From the NCBI GenBank assembly GCA_964035575.1, contig OZ037860.1, positions 272,689 to 336,688 of the forward strand: DNA of 64,000 nt, in the 5' to 3' direction. A program made the position numbers and the translations under genes. Shown here piece after piece: positions 19,785-31,042 of this stretch (position 1 is the stretch's first letter; every line of letters starts with the position of its first letter). The notes below the pieces were generated by a model. The model saw only the letters and a list, made by a program, of their open reading frames with translations. It searched no databases and had not been told where the DNA came from. Source of the stretch: Rhynchopus sp. YZ270_cl-10. Its lineage: Eukaryota > Euglenozoa > Diplonemea > Diplonemida > Diplonemidae.

Positions 19785-22700
19785 TCACCCACTAGAGGGG
19801 GAACCCTCCGCCGTTCTCTGCTCCTCGTTTCCAGCAACCCATTTGCCGTCCGCGCCTACACTACCCTGTGGAGAGTCTGAGTCAATCCACAAAGGCTTCT
19901 CGGGCGATCCGGACCGTTTCATGAAGGAGGTGGAGGTGTGCTTCACTAAGGGCTTTGGCCTGTTTAATGTGAGGGGGTGGTCATATGCGGTACTACTTGT
20001 CTTTTCTTAAACTCAAAAACCTTGACAACCTTGACTTTTTTTGTTGTAAACTTGGTCGTAGTACACCCGAGTATGAGCTCTACTATTTTTTTTACAAACC
20101 GGAATCACGATTTGACATATTGGCACCAAATAATACTCACAATGTTTGGGTGACTAATGGGAAGAATATGGAAAGGTTGACAAAAAAAAAAGCCACCCTG
20201 CTCGCACTGCATACCGTTTTATCCCTATGACGACACATCGTGTCCCCCAGAGAAGGCGCAGCTGCTCACATGCGTCGGTGTCGAGGTCGAGAGGCTGGTA
20301 CTGTTCATCCTGTTCTGTGCCGACGGAGACGTGCAGGCAGGGGGAGCTCACCTCTGAGATAGGGACCTCCATGACGTCAAGGATTCTGTGGAGATGAATT
20401 AGGTATGTTTGTTGTGCCCAAATAGAAGGGGAGAAAAAACCATAATGGGCTGAAGGGGTGATTTGTACTTCTTGTGCACCCCCAGTAGCCTTTGATTTTT
20501 AAGGCTGCCGATACTGATGACAAAAAAACGGTGCAAAAAAAGAGAAAAATGTTTCTGTTGCATCATGGGGAGATTCGGATGTCGACTTTTGGGAGAACAT
20601 CATGAAGAAAGAAGAGGTGAAAGGTGCATCTTGACAGAGGGGTGCTGCATGCTTTGAGCACATCGCCATCGTGCACAAGCCCCGACAGCGCGATGTCAGT
20701 TGTGCACCATGCGTTGCCTACTGGCGCGTGGGGCAGTGTCTCTGCAGACGCATGGGTTCCTGTCTCTTTTGGGGATTGATCAAGGCATGCATTTGGACTA
20801 TTTTTTCAAAAAAATATGAATCTATTCAGGTACGTTCAATTGCGAGCTGAGGCATGGGCTTCCCGTTGAAGATGTGGATAACCGAGTTCACTGATGTGAA
20901 TAAGGCGCACCGCGCCAGAGAAGCTGGACATCCCAACGATGCAGCAAGCGACCCAGACAATGGCATCAGCAGTCGAACACTTGATGAAAAGGCGACAATA
21001 AACATCCCCCAGAAAAAAGACCCCGCCACCAAATCTCCTTGAGGGGCTTTTAAGAAAAATGGAGAGAAGGGAGGGTATACCTTTCGAGGAAGCTCCGCCA
21101 GACCTCCCCGGGAAGAACTCTGAACTGCATTGGCGAGGAGTGCCGCTCTGCCATGGCTCGGCCGGTCCAGCTGTGGCTGGAGTCTGTGAAGTGCACGACG
21201 TGGACGATGCTTTGCATTGCTTCTGGGTGGTCTGGGTGCACGCGGGGGAGGGGGCGCAGCTCGTAGTAGCAGTCTGGATCTGGGAGGAAGGTGTGCGCCG
21301 CGTAGTACTCAGCCTTGATGGTGTAGTCCTCTATCTCGAGCAGCACCATCTCGTTCACGTCCTCCTCTGCGAAGGGAAAGGGCTTCTCACCGCTCTTGAA
21401 CATCTCAAACACCGTTCGCACCGAGGTCTTCGTCTGCAACGTCAACGTCTCGCACCCCACCACAGCACCCCCCACCCCTGCCAACACCACCCTACACTGC
21501 ACCTGCGCCTCACTCTCCTCCACCGTCATATCCGTCAGCACGCAATACGACATAAAAAACACCCCATCGCAGTTCCCCCCGGTGCTGCTCTTAATCATCT
21601 CTCGTAGCGTCCTATTTTCAGACCGTTTTTCGGGGATGCCAGCATAGCACCACTGACTGCAAAGACGGAGCTGCAGGCATTCCGGGTCTTCATAGAGCTT
21701 CTCTGCAAGCTTTTCGGTGATTTCCAGACAGTGCATGTTGTTGGAAAGCTCTAATTCGACGTAGCTTTCATCGGCCTGCCCGCCGCCTTCGACCACCTTT
21801 TCGAAGTGCACCCGGATGGTATCTGCGAGGTGCTCATAATAGGATAGTACTATAGGATGGTCAAATGCTTGGCAGTGTTTGTTATGCATCTGAAAGGTGA
21901 TGACACTGCCTGACGTTATCGCAAGGTCCTGAAAGGTCTGCCCCGCAGACGGCAACGCAAACGACCGCTTCGGACTCACCTCGCAAAAGAAAAGCGCGCT
22001 GTTCCCCGGTGGAATGCTGCTCTCCTCTGTATCCTCCTCGTCTTCCTCCTCCTCGTCCTCTTCGTCCTCCTCGGGTTCAGAACATTCTGAAGATTCTGGT
22101 GTGTCCGGTATAGTAAACACTGTACGATCCGATTCGGGAATGCATTTTTCATATAAAAGCAAGCAAACCGGCTCAATCGACCTCACCAACTCATGCAAAT
22201 GAACGACCAACGACCCCGCGAATAGTAGTTGCTGTGTTTGCGGGTTGTACATTTTGAGCATGAGAAGCGCAGACATATCGCGGTCATACGGGAGCAGGAC
22301 CGGGAGGTGGCATGGGGGCCGCTCTGGGGGTGGGTCGATGAAGACCTCCACGAGGTTCATTGCGAGGGCCCGGTTTCTCCCCCAGGAGCCTTTGTCGACG
22401 CAGGCGGGGTAGCCCCAGTGGTCTTCGTCATAATCCCTTTGGTACTGATAGGTGTCAGAGGCTCCTGACTGCACGCACCCCGTCGCTGGCGGTGGAGGAG
22501 GGAAGTGGCTGTTGTCCTTCGTAATGCGGATCTTGTCCCCAGCAACCGGCGCACCCTCCAGGAAGTCTATCACCCACTCCGTAGGGTTCTGCAGGACATT
22601 CCGCGGGTTGAAGGCCACCCCCTCATGTTCATGGCGGTAGTCGTAGACTAGGTGCGCGTCGTCCATCCGACCCTCAAAAACAGAGAGATTGAGGTTCTGA

Positions 22701-24733
22701 AAGCGGTGAATGAATTTAACAGTATCGACACGATTTTTTACAACAATTTTGCGTATTCTCTGCGGCACCTCCGGAAGAGATAACACCCACGACGGGTCAA
22801 CATCATCCATACACGTCTGCGAGAAGGTGCGATCCCGCATCAATGCGTTGGAAGCCGGGTGCGACAGCCCTTTCTTCTGCTGTTGATACACCGAACTCTG
22901 CCTGGAGAGCCCTAGCCGTGCAATATCGACACCATCCTCTGGGTACTGCGGGCAATAGTGTATGGGGACACGTGGCTCTTCGATCATCATGTTGATGGAC
23001 ACTACTTCGTTTGTAGGAAGGATCTCTGCCCAACGGTCTTCAATGAGAGACGCATCGTCGTCGTTGGGGCACAGCAGTGGTGCCGCCCATATAGGGTCAC
23101 AACGCCGGAATTTCTCAAAAAGCGGCCAAGCCCATAGCCGTTGTAGTTCCGGAGGAATTCCTGTTGCTTCGTAAATAACCTCGCGAAGGCGGCGAATCGT
23201 GTCAGAGCGTCGCAGATAGAACCCACCATAAGTAGCAGGGAAAACGTAGAGCCCGGTTTGCTGCTCTTCAACAAACTCCCCAACAGTGTTTTCTCGGATA
23301 AGGTGAAAGAAGACCAGCTTGCTCGCCTCTCTGCGGAGCCGGTCGTCCTCTTCCGCTTTTTGCAGCTTTCGTAAATACGATTCTCGCACTGCCTCTGAGG
23401 CTCCGTACTTAGAGGTGAACACCTTTGCTATGCTGCTCTCTCTGATGTACATCAATATGTACGCTGTGTCTGGTACCACCTGCTCGACCCCCCATGAGTT
23501 CAGCCAGGTTTGCCCACCATAGGAGGCTTCAAAGACGCTGTGTTCCGATGCGTAAGAGACGTTCGCGTCGTCAAAAAGGACCCAGTTTTTTGTGTCCCGG
23601 TCTGCTCCTAGCTCAGGTCGGATGAAAGCATAGTAGTGACCTACCCGCGGACCGCCGCTGTGTACAATGACGCTGTGTGCGCGGTAGATGGCGGGACTTC
23701 CTTTTTCGTAAAGTTCTCCGTAGTTGTTAGTGTCGTCGTCATCGAGGGGCTGTTCAAACTCCGTTAGGTCAAGGATTTCGGGGTATTCAAAACGGTTGTA
23801 GAGTTTCTTCTGTTCAAGCGTTTCGCTGTAGTAATCGATTTCAAAGCGTTTGAGGTGGAGGTTCAGAACTGGAGGCAGCATTCTGTAGCGAACAAATTTG
23901 TCTGCGTCTTTGTATTCTGCCTCTTCTCCGTCTCGTTCGACTTTATAGCGGTTCGCGCCTTCCAAGCGTTCGCTTTTGCACATTTCGCGCAGTGCCTCTT
24001 GAATATCCTTCTTCCCTTTAATTTCAAGCTGTATCTCATAAAACCCTTCTCTCGTGATGGACTCAAACTCCCCATCCAACGTTCTAATAATATTCTCGTT
24101 TACCCCAAAAAAGAGGTGTTTAATCGCATGCTCTGCATCCGTCCCCTTCATTTTTTCCTCCAATTTTTCCCTCAATTTAATGCACATCTCATGAAGGTCT
24201 TGTTGTGTTGCAAGCTCCTCGCCTTTCCATCCAAATGCATCAGTCAACTGCTTTGTCGAAGCTGGATGTGAGGCGGGGCTTTCATTCTGCGCGGTGAGGG
24301 TGTGGAAGAGGAGTTGGAGGGCAGAGGTCATCGCGTTAGAGGCAGGGCTAGGTATACTGTGCACGGCGGAGCTGAGGTACGGAAGATACTGCAGGCTTTG
24401 GATTAAGCTGTTCAGATAGCATGTTGACCCAAGATTGACCAACCCCGTATAAGGTGGCACAGAAGACGACGAAGACGAAGATGAGGTCGAAGAAGGCTGC
24501 GAAGGGCTAGGAGGGGGCGCGGTCTCCACATTCCGTTGCTGCGAACGCGGTGAGTTTGCAAGCGCAGCGCCAGGCATATGAGACTGCCCCGTCACAATCG
24601 CTGGAGGCAGCATAGTACCCCCCTTCGGCGACGACGGTGTTCCAGATGGTGAAAGAGGTTCAGTTTGTTCCTCCTTTACATCGCCCTCTGTTGGGTCAAA
24701 ATGAACAGATGTGCCTTCCCTTGCTTCAGACAT
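19785..24733 (-). CDS. USP7-like ubiquitin-specific protease
   Basis: Three exons, 24733-21081, 20385-20215 and 19959-19785 (introns GTATAC..CCACAG and GTATGC..AAACAG), all phases matching, 1332 aa. The Cys box (GLVNLGSTCYLNSLIQSLQ) and His box (GGPRVGHYYAFIRPE) are intact, so an active deubiquitinase is expected. The C-terminal half resembles the ubiquitin-like tandem of USP7; the end of exon 1 (QFRVLPGEVWRSFLER) continues straight into exon 2 (ILDVMEVPISEV), matching the corresponding USP7 region, and exon 3 gives a basic tail (KRPKPLVKHTSTSFMKRSG). The N-terminal MATH domain of USP7 is absent; about 90 low-complexity residues stand in its place. An acidic run lies at about residue 900. USP7 relatives act in the nucleus on ubiquitinated regulators. 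The 695-nt intron 1 holds exon-like sequence of its own. Confidence 0.92.
20047..20080 (+). repeat. Class F dispersed repeat, weak copy
   Basis: AAACTTGGTCGTAGTACACC CGAGTATGAGCTC, related to 59195 and 63916; it lies antisense inside intron 2 of the USP7-like gene. Confidence 0.5.
20582..21060 (-). other. Exon-like pair inside USP7-like intron 1
   Basis: Two GC-rich open segments, about 21060-20832 and 20784-20582, lie inside the USP7-like intron. The first ends at a GT (GAAC|GTACCTG) and the second starts after AAAGAGACAG; their frames join in phase (IFNGKPMPQLAIE then RTHASAETLPHAPVG) and run to a stop after VDIRISP. They could be alternative cassette exons, a nested transcript or decayed sequence. 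Neither segment is recognised. Confidence 0.4.
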
Positions 24734-24971
24734 TGTGTCGAAAAAAGGGGGAAAAGAGAAGTACCGAAAGAGAAGTTAGCAAAGAGGCAGTAGGGTTGCC
24801 AGAGTGGGTAGGTTAAATGTTCAAAAAACAATGTAGCAGTGTTGTGTAGTGTAGAAGGGGTTAGGGGTGGGGGGGATGGGTGTGGGGTGGGAGGGAACCA
24901 CCCCTGTCCCTGTAGGTGTGAAGGTTTAGGTTGGGGTGTATTGGGTTAAAAATAGTAGTGGCGTGGCCGAC

Positions 24972-25135
24972 TACCCCAAAATAGCAGAAAATAGCAGAAA
25001 GTAGCAGAAAGTAGCACAACAATAGCACCTCCCCTTCAGCCGCACCAAAAAATCCAGATGCCCAGAATAGCAGAAAATAGCAGAAAGTAGCAGAAAGTAG
25101 CAGAAAATAGCACTACAATAGCACCCCACCAAAAA
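24972..25135. repeat. AATAGCAGAAAGTAGCAG array, duplicated
   Basis: Short tandem copies of a 9-nt AATAGCAGA/AGTAGCAGA unit occur in two blocks of about 60 nt separated by a unique stretch; both blocks end in CAATAGCACC, so the whole block was duplicated. Confidence 0.8.
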
Positions 25136-25736
25136 ATAGTAGGATCGGGTAGGGTAAGTAAAGTTGTTTTCGTTGATTTGCACAAAATCCTCCTGTTTGA
25201 AGGATGATTTGGCGTGCAGGTAATACTATTTCTCCTTTAAAGCAAGCTTCGTAGGAATAAAAAATGGGGTGGAAAGCTTTATTTTTTGTGAGAAAGAACT
25301 GTCGTTGTAATTCTTTGAAATATTGCCTTTTTCATAAATTGATGCGCTCAGATACAACAAAAAAAAACTGATTGGTTGTAACACAACCTTGTTATAGTAT
25401 TGTTTTCCTTTTTGCATTCTTTACATATCATCAGAAAATCAAAATATCAAGGAATCAACAGGCTCCGCCCTCAATCAACTTTTTTTTAAATAAAATATAC
25501 CCTTTGTTTCCCCCTGCACCATTCCCAACGTTTCTATTTAAAATTATTATACTCCTCTTTGGTTTTCTGGACCCCCCTCCTTTTTTTCAACATACATTTT
25601 AATTCGTCTGTCCGCACTAATTTTATCCAACAGCTGCACACATTCTCCCCCACCCCCCTCGAAAAAAAAAAAAAAAGAGAAAAATTGTGAAGATGATGCC
25701 TGGGCCTCACCTCCGTTTAAAAAACAAAAAAGCGAG

Positions 25737-25759
25737 AAAGATGAGTTTCACACATCTTT
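25737..25759 (+). repeat. Class D-like minimal hairpin
   Basis: AAAGATG (25737-25743) pairs with CATCTTT (25753-25759) around AGTTTCACA. Confidence 0.55.
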
Positions 25760-26410
25760 GGAGATAGAGGCAAAACGCCGTGTAGGGAAAAAAAACCCCC
25801 TACATGAACACATAATCTACACTTAGGAGGAGAGAAAAAAGAAAATGAAGCTTTTTGCCACACATTTTTTTGAAAATGTGGAAAAATGTGAAAAGATGAC
25901 TTTGTTCTCTCGTGAAGACCACATCTTAACAGAAGCTAAAAAAAAAAATAGGTACCCTCAAGCTCGCAGCTCTTGAAGGAAAAAACAACAACGCCAACCC
26001 CTCGCTGCACACCCCACTAATGTTTTAACACCCGCCATCCCCCCAAAAAAATACATCCCCTCAACCCCTTTTTTGCGGAAGATCTTTTTTTCTTTTTTTT
26101 CGCTTTCAAAATTTTTCACTTTTTTTTTGTATATTTTTGTTTTGTTTTGAAAAAAAAATGTTCAATCCCGCTTTTTTTACCCCCTTTGGTTTGCTTTTTT
26201 TGTTATTTTTTTTATAAAAAAGTTTTTGGCACAGACCCTCGCTCTGGAGCAATACATGAGTCGCACTGAGCAGGTGGGTTTTGTGTACCACAAAGCGTTA
26301 GGGCTTGATGAATGCAAAAATTCAGCACAAAAAAATCAGGATTTTTTTTGCTGGTCACCTTCCCGTCTCCTGTCAACGTCCTCGTATTAAAGAGGTCAAA
26401 AGAAAGAAAA

Positions 26411-26451
26411 GTTTATGAGATGAACCTAAGCCTCTCGTGTTTAGCCACCTT
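26411..26451 (+). repeat. Class A hairpin repeat
   Basis: GTTTATGAGATGAACCTAAG then CCTCTCGTGTTTAGCCACCTT; CTAAGC 26426-26431 pairs with GTTTAG 26439-26444 with one G-T pair. Confidence 0.8.
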
Positions 26452-26969
26452 GAAATGATAAAAAGCTCATTGCACTACTTTTCTTTACTTTTTATTTTGG
26501 CATCGAAATAGCAAACCCCGAAACCAGGAAAAAAAATTTTTAACAAAAAAATATGTCTGGTACCCCATACGGGAATAGTACATTCAAAAAAAAAGTACAA
26601 AATAAAATACGGTCGGTTTTTTTTTTTTTTGTGGAAGTCTGTCAGACTTCTTTATTTTTTTTTTTGCTTTTTTTTATTTTTATTTTGGGGAGAAAACAAC
26701 TTTGATCATTCCAGCAAATCATCAAAGAGCCCTCTCATCCCCTCTCGCGCTTCTTCACTTTATTTTTTGAACGTTGGCCTTCCTTTTTTACTTTGTACTG
26801 GCAGTTAGCGGGAGGGTGGTTTCTAGACCGCCTCCCAACTCATCTTTCCCCCCTCTTTGTATTCCTCAAACTTTCCTTTTGAGAACACAAAAAAATTCCC
26901 CAAAAACTCCACTATTTTCTTTGTTCTCCCCCTTTATTTTTTTGAATCAATTTTGTTTTTATCGCATTC

Positions 26970-29900
26970 TTAGACAATGTCGCTCCAGAGAGAGTTGTTG
27001 CTGGCGCTGAAGTAGGACTGTGACTGGGAGGGGCGCTGGCCGGCGGCAGGGGGCTGTTGCCAGCCGATGGGCTGTTGCGGGCCGGGGTGCTGCTGGGGGC
27101 CCCCTTGTGTCTGGGGGGGTCCCTGCATGGGACGCTGCATGCCCACCTGCTGCTGGAAGTTGCTGTGCTGGAGCCCCACCGACTGTGGTGGGCGCTGCTG
27201 TGACTGCATTGTCGGCTGTGGCTGCACACGCTGGATGGACTGTTGCTGGTAGTTCCCCTGCTGCGACGGTCCCGGTGCGCTGTTCCACTGCCCAGGTGCG
27301 ACACCCTGCTGCGGGTGTTGCTGCTGTGGGTGTGGCGGCCGTGTTGGGTACTGAGAGAAGCCCTGCTGGGGTTGCTGCTGGTAGCCCCCCGAGGTGGCGT
27401 ATGTGCTGCTTCTTTCCTGCTGGTGCTGGTGCTGGTGGACGTGGTGCTGCTGGTGGGGCGCCTGCTGCACGTACTGCGGTTGTTGTTGCTGCTGCTGCTG
27501 CTGCTGCTGGTGGTGCTGGTGGACGGGCTGGTGGTATCCATCATTGCTCATGCGCGGACCCACATTTTGCAGAGGCGGCTGCTCACGGTAGCCTCCCTGC
27601 ATCTGTGAGGTGGGTGGCTGCACTTGTCGTTGCTGGCGCTGCGGCTGGCCGCTGAAGCCTGGGGGCGGGGGAAGGCCTGCTGCACTCTCCATCCTGGGCT
27701 GTGATGCGGAACGCTCCTGCGTGGAGTAGCCGCGGTTTCCGTGTGCGGTGGCGGGGATGTTCTCGTACTCGCCACCGTAGCCCATGTCGTCTCTGCCCTT
27801 GCCGCCCATCATCATGCCGCCTCCGTCGCCCTTCCCACCCTTCCCACCCCAGCCGCCCTTGGCAATGCCCTTCTTGCCGCCCTTGCCCTGCGACACAATG
27901 GGCGAGCCCACTAGCCCCTGCATGAAGCCGATTCCCTTCCCGTGTGGCGCGTCCGTCACTGCCGGCATCGATGGGCGCCGTGCCGTGGGCGGCAGCTGCT
28001 GGTACGACGACTTCCACAGCTGCTGGCCGTGCTCGCTTGCAATCTCGGAGGCACGACGGAAGGTGTAGATCTTGTATGTGTGCACCGCGTCGGGCAGCAC
28101 ACCACCCCTCGAGCGCTGCGGGAGGTATGTGTTGAAGGGGTTGTTGTGCCTCTCGACCTTGACGCACTGCACAACGTTGGCACCCATCTCCTCAATGCGC
28201 CACTTCTTGAGGGAGTGCTGCGAGGAGACGATGTGGATCTCTCCACCGGGCTTGAGCACGTCGAGTGCGGAGACGAGGAAGGACTCCAGGAGGCATTGGT
28301 TGGACTCGACGTTTGCCGCACCTGTGGGGTAGGCGCCGCTGTGGGGGTTGTTCCACCGGATGGCGTCGAACTCGCAGGGGTGGCTGTTCTTGAGGAGGTG
28401 CAGCTTCGTGGCGTCGACGCTGTTCATGACAGCACCGCCTTGGTCGCGCACGGCAGCAATGTTCTGCTCTGCGTCGGGCAGGCGCATCGCTGACTCAAGG
28501 TCGTCGTACCCTGTCGCAAGCACATGCGGCGCGTTCACCAGGTAGCGACACAGACTTGCCGCGTACGAGAAGTTCCCTTCTCCTATCAACAGCAGGTTCG
28601 TGTGCTGCGTGTACTTGTACGGGTTTTCCTCCTCGCGCACATTCTCAAAGTCCCCAGGCATCATAATCGACCGTCCCACCTTGGCAACAACGTCCCTCTG
28701 GCGCTGTGCAAGGTTGATACGTCTCCCCACATACGCCTCGGAAGAGTTGCCAAGGTTGTCGAGGTGTGGCGGCATGCCAATCGCTTCTATCGCAGCGGCG
28801 ACCGTGTACGGGGAAGGGTCGCAGGAGACGGCAGAGGCGGTGCAGAAGGCCATCCACTTCTTGGCCCACTCGCAGTTGGGGGCGATGGCGAGCACCTCCC
28901 GGATGTGGTGTGCGCTGCGGTGCGGGGGGACGATGTTGTGGTGGAGGGTGAGCTGCACGGTCTCGGCTGTGGAGTTTGCTGAGAGGGCCTTGGACAGCAC
29001 GCCGGGCGATGTGATGTCAATGTCGTTGACGCGTTTTATGACGCGTCCGACGAACTGTTCGCCACCATGGCGTGACAAAGCACTCCCATCCGCAACACCC
29101 GCAAGCAGCACACCATCAAGCTGGCACCCAAGGATCTCCTGCGGGTGGCGCCTCTTCACCGTCACCACCTCCTCGTCCACAAAGAAGCCTGCACCGTTCA
29201 TCGCAGAGTCGCTGCTGGGAATGATGTCAATCTTGCGCCCTGTGTGCGCAGCCTGCTGCGCATAGCTCTTCCCCATGAGACGCCCCGTCCGCTCGAGTGC
29301 AGCTTCGTAGGAGTTTCTATTCGCCAACTCGACATACGCCTGGCCGTGCGACCTGCCGTCGTCCTCAAGCACAAGATGGGTGCCTTGCGGTGCAATGTCC
29401 AGGTCGGGGAAGAGCTGCTTCACGACGTCGACTCCTGTGACAGTGAAGGGGAGTCCTCTGAGCCACACGATGAAGGGTCCGTCCTCGACGGGCAGGGGCG
29501 GGTGTTCGTCTTCGCTCATGGCGACACGTGTACTGCGGTGGACTTCGATGTAGCGTGTCCCCATCATCTGTTCGTCCTTTGCGATGGCTGCGTCAAGGTC
29601 GGCTTCGTCGATGAGCTCCACAAAGCAGGTGCCGTTGGCACGTCCGTAGTCGTTGTCGACCATGTGGATGCCTTTGTGCAGGACCTTCACACCCTGCAGG
29701 AAGTCGAGCACCTGCGCCTCGTCGGCAGTCATCGGAAGGCCACGGAGCTTGACAACGTAGCCGTCGACACCACGCTCATCGACCGTCTTTTGGAGCTGTT
29801 TCGCTTCGTCAAGCGTTGCCTTGAAGACCTCCACGTAGCGACTGCCGTACTTCATCTCGCGCGTCTTCTCCAGCGCACGGTCCGCCTCCTCAGGAGACAC

Positions 29901-30413
29901 AAGCTTCACACAGGCACACCCCGAATGGCGCCCATCAGGGCCAAACTCCACAATGCACGACCCCTCCACAGCCTGGATCGAATGCTCCTGCAGCAGCTGC
30001 ATGACACCAGACTCCTTCGCTGAGAAGGGCAGTCCGCGGAGGCGGATGAAGAGCGAGCCCTTGGTCTGGTCCTGCGACTGCGCCTCGAGCTTCTCTGCGG
30101 CGGTTGTTTGTGTGAGGTAGCATTCGATGAAGCGGTGTCCAAGGTACTGCCTGTCTTTGGACATGGCAGAGCGGGCCATGTCGTCTGAGGAGAAGTAGAC
30201 GAAGGCTTCGCCCTTCGGCTTGCCTGCACGGTCGTAGAGGAAGGCGACACGCGACACTGCGAGGTGCTCGAAGAACTCATGGATATGCGCCTCCTTTGTG
30301 GTCCACGGCAGGCCACGCATGCGGATGCAGAACTCTGTGGTCGCGCGTGGGATTGGCGGGTGCTGCGGCTCCACGTACCCTGGGGCTCCTACGCCCACAT
30401 CCTCGGCAGACAT
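26970..30413 (-). CDS. Four-qRRM / PDZ / BMT5-like methyltransferase fusion
   Basis: Single exon, 1147 aa. Four quasi-RRMs of the hnRNP F/H type come first, each with the RGLP signature: CIRMRGLPWTTKEA (about 28), LFIRLRGLPFSAKES (about 120), VVKLRGLPMTADEA (about 222) and FIVWLRGLPFTVTG (about 318). A PDZ-like domain follows (about 430-510, EILGCQLDGVLLAGVADGSA). Residues about 615-800 match the Rossmann-like BMT5 family of 25S rRNA uridine-N3 methyltransferases (PF10354): LLLIGEGNFSYAASL, FDAIRWNNPHSG and LDVLKPGGEIHIVSS. The tail is Gly-Lys-rich and then Gln/Pro-rich with a poly-Gln run. It likely methylates an RNA bound by the qRRMs. The start MSAEDVG is two bases after a TTTCTTTCTCGCAG acceptor; the longer in-frame N-terminus is leader. 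Confidence 0.93.
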   Translation of the reverse strand: MSAEDVGVGAPGYVEPQHPPIPRATTEFCIRMRGLPWTTKEAHIHEFFEHLAVSRVAFLYDRAGKPKGEAFVYFSSDDMARSAMSKDRQYLGHRFIECYLTQTTAAEKLEAQSQDQTKGSLFIRLRGLPFSAKESGVMQLLQEHSIQAVEGSCIVEFGPDGRHSGCACVKLVSPEEADRALEKTREMKYGSRYVEVFKATLDEAKQLQKTVDERGVDGYVVKLRGLPMTADEAQVLDFLQGVKVLHKGIHMVDNDYGRANGTCFVELIDEADLDAAIAKDEQMMGTRYIEVHRSTRVAMSEDEHPPLPVEDGPFIVWLRGLPFTVTGVDVVKQLFPDLDIAPQGTHLVLEDDGRSHGQAYVELANRNSYEAALERTGRLMGKSYAQQAAHTGRKIDIIPSSDSAMNGAGFFVDEEVVTVKRRHPQEILGCQLDGVLLAGVADGSALSRHGGEQFVGRVIKRVNDIDITSPGVLSKALSANSTAETVQLTLHHNIVPPHRSAHHIREVLAIAPNCEWAKKWMAFCTASAVSCDPSPYTVAAAIEAIGMPPHLDNLGNSSEAYVGRRINLAQRQRDVVAKVGRSIMMPGDFENVREEENPYKYTQHTNLLLIGEGNFSYAASLCRYLVNAPHVLATGYDDLESAMRLPDAEQNIAAVRDQGGAVMNSVDATKLHLLKNSHPCEFDAIRWNNPHSGAYPTGAANVESNQCLLESFLVSALDVLKPGGEIHIVSSQHSLKKWRIEEMGANVVQCVKVERHNNPFNTYLPQRSRGGVLPDAVHTYKIYTFRRASEIASEHGQQLWKSSYQQLPPTARRPSMPAVTDAPHGKGIGFMQGLVGSPIVSQGKGGKKGIAKGGWGGKGGKGDGGGMMMGGKGRDDMGYGGEYENIPATAHGNRGYSTQERSASQPRMESAAGLPPPPGFSGQPQRQQRQVQPPTSQMQGGYREQPPLQNVGPRMSNDGYHQPVHQHHQQQQQQQQQQPQYVQQAPHQQHHVHQHQHQQERSSTYATSGGYQQQPQQGFSQYPTRPPHPQQQHPQQGVAPGQWNSAPGPSQQGNYQQQSIQRVQPQPTMQSQQRPPQSVGLQHSNFQQQVGMQRPMQGPPQTQGGPQQHPGPQQPIGWQQPPAAGQRPSQSQSYFSASNNSLWSDIV

Positions 30414-31042
30414 GTCTGCGAGAAAGAAACGACTCTTCCGATACGGAAAAGTTGTGTTATTCTGTGTTTTGTTGGGGGGGGGTGAGGGGGGAGAGAGAGA
30501 GAGAGAATAGGGTGATGAGGAGGAGAGGGTAGAGGGAAGAGGAGGTTGGTGATGTTGAGAAAGTGGAGGGTGGGGGGTGGGGGTAGATTTTTTTAACGAG
30601 TAGAATTCACAGGAAATGAAAGGCACAAAAGAGGGGGTGGGGGTGTAAGAGGGAAATGCAATTGGGCGTCATGCCTTCTCTTAAACAATCGGTACGTTAA
30701 ATGCGAAGATTTGTAAGAGAAAAGAACATGAAAATAGCCGTCTTCTTGTTGTTGTGCTTTTGGTGGCCCTCTTGTTGGGGGAAAACGTTTCAAAAAATGG
30801 TATAAAAAAAATTGAAAATGCAAACAGAAAAATAAAAAAAATGTAGAATCGGAGTACCAAGTAGAAGACAAATAAGTTGGGTCAATAAAGAGTAGTTGAA
30901 ATGTGTTAAAACGCATCTCAGTCGAGCTTATGCAACGAATATTGCTTCAATTGTTGGAAGAACAATATTTCTTTATGGCCCTGCATATTTACCTCGCACT
31001 TGTTTTTTTTTATGTTTCAATTTATATTTTTGGCAGTGTTCT
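30414..31042. other. Spacer
   Basis: Purine-rich on the plus strand next to the fusion gene (its pyrimidine leader), then A/T-run sequence; no gene or repeat recognised. Confidence 0.5.

Larger units (their letters stand above)
24734..26969. other. Spacer upstream of the USP7-like gene
   Basis: No gene seen. Begins with a pyrimidine-rich leader lacking AG for over 120 nt, then a tandem microsatellite (24972-25135), T/A-run sequence and repeats at 25737 and 26411. Confidence 0.55.

Noticed and set aside
24972-25135. CRISPR-like array
   Set aside because: It is a 9-nt microsatellite without spacers, in a eukaryotic context.
30414-30626. N-terminal extension of the RRM fusion protein
   Set aside because: It is a translated pyrimidine tract (Ser/Pro/His-rich) upstream of a clear splice acceptor two bases before the chosen ATG.
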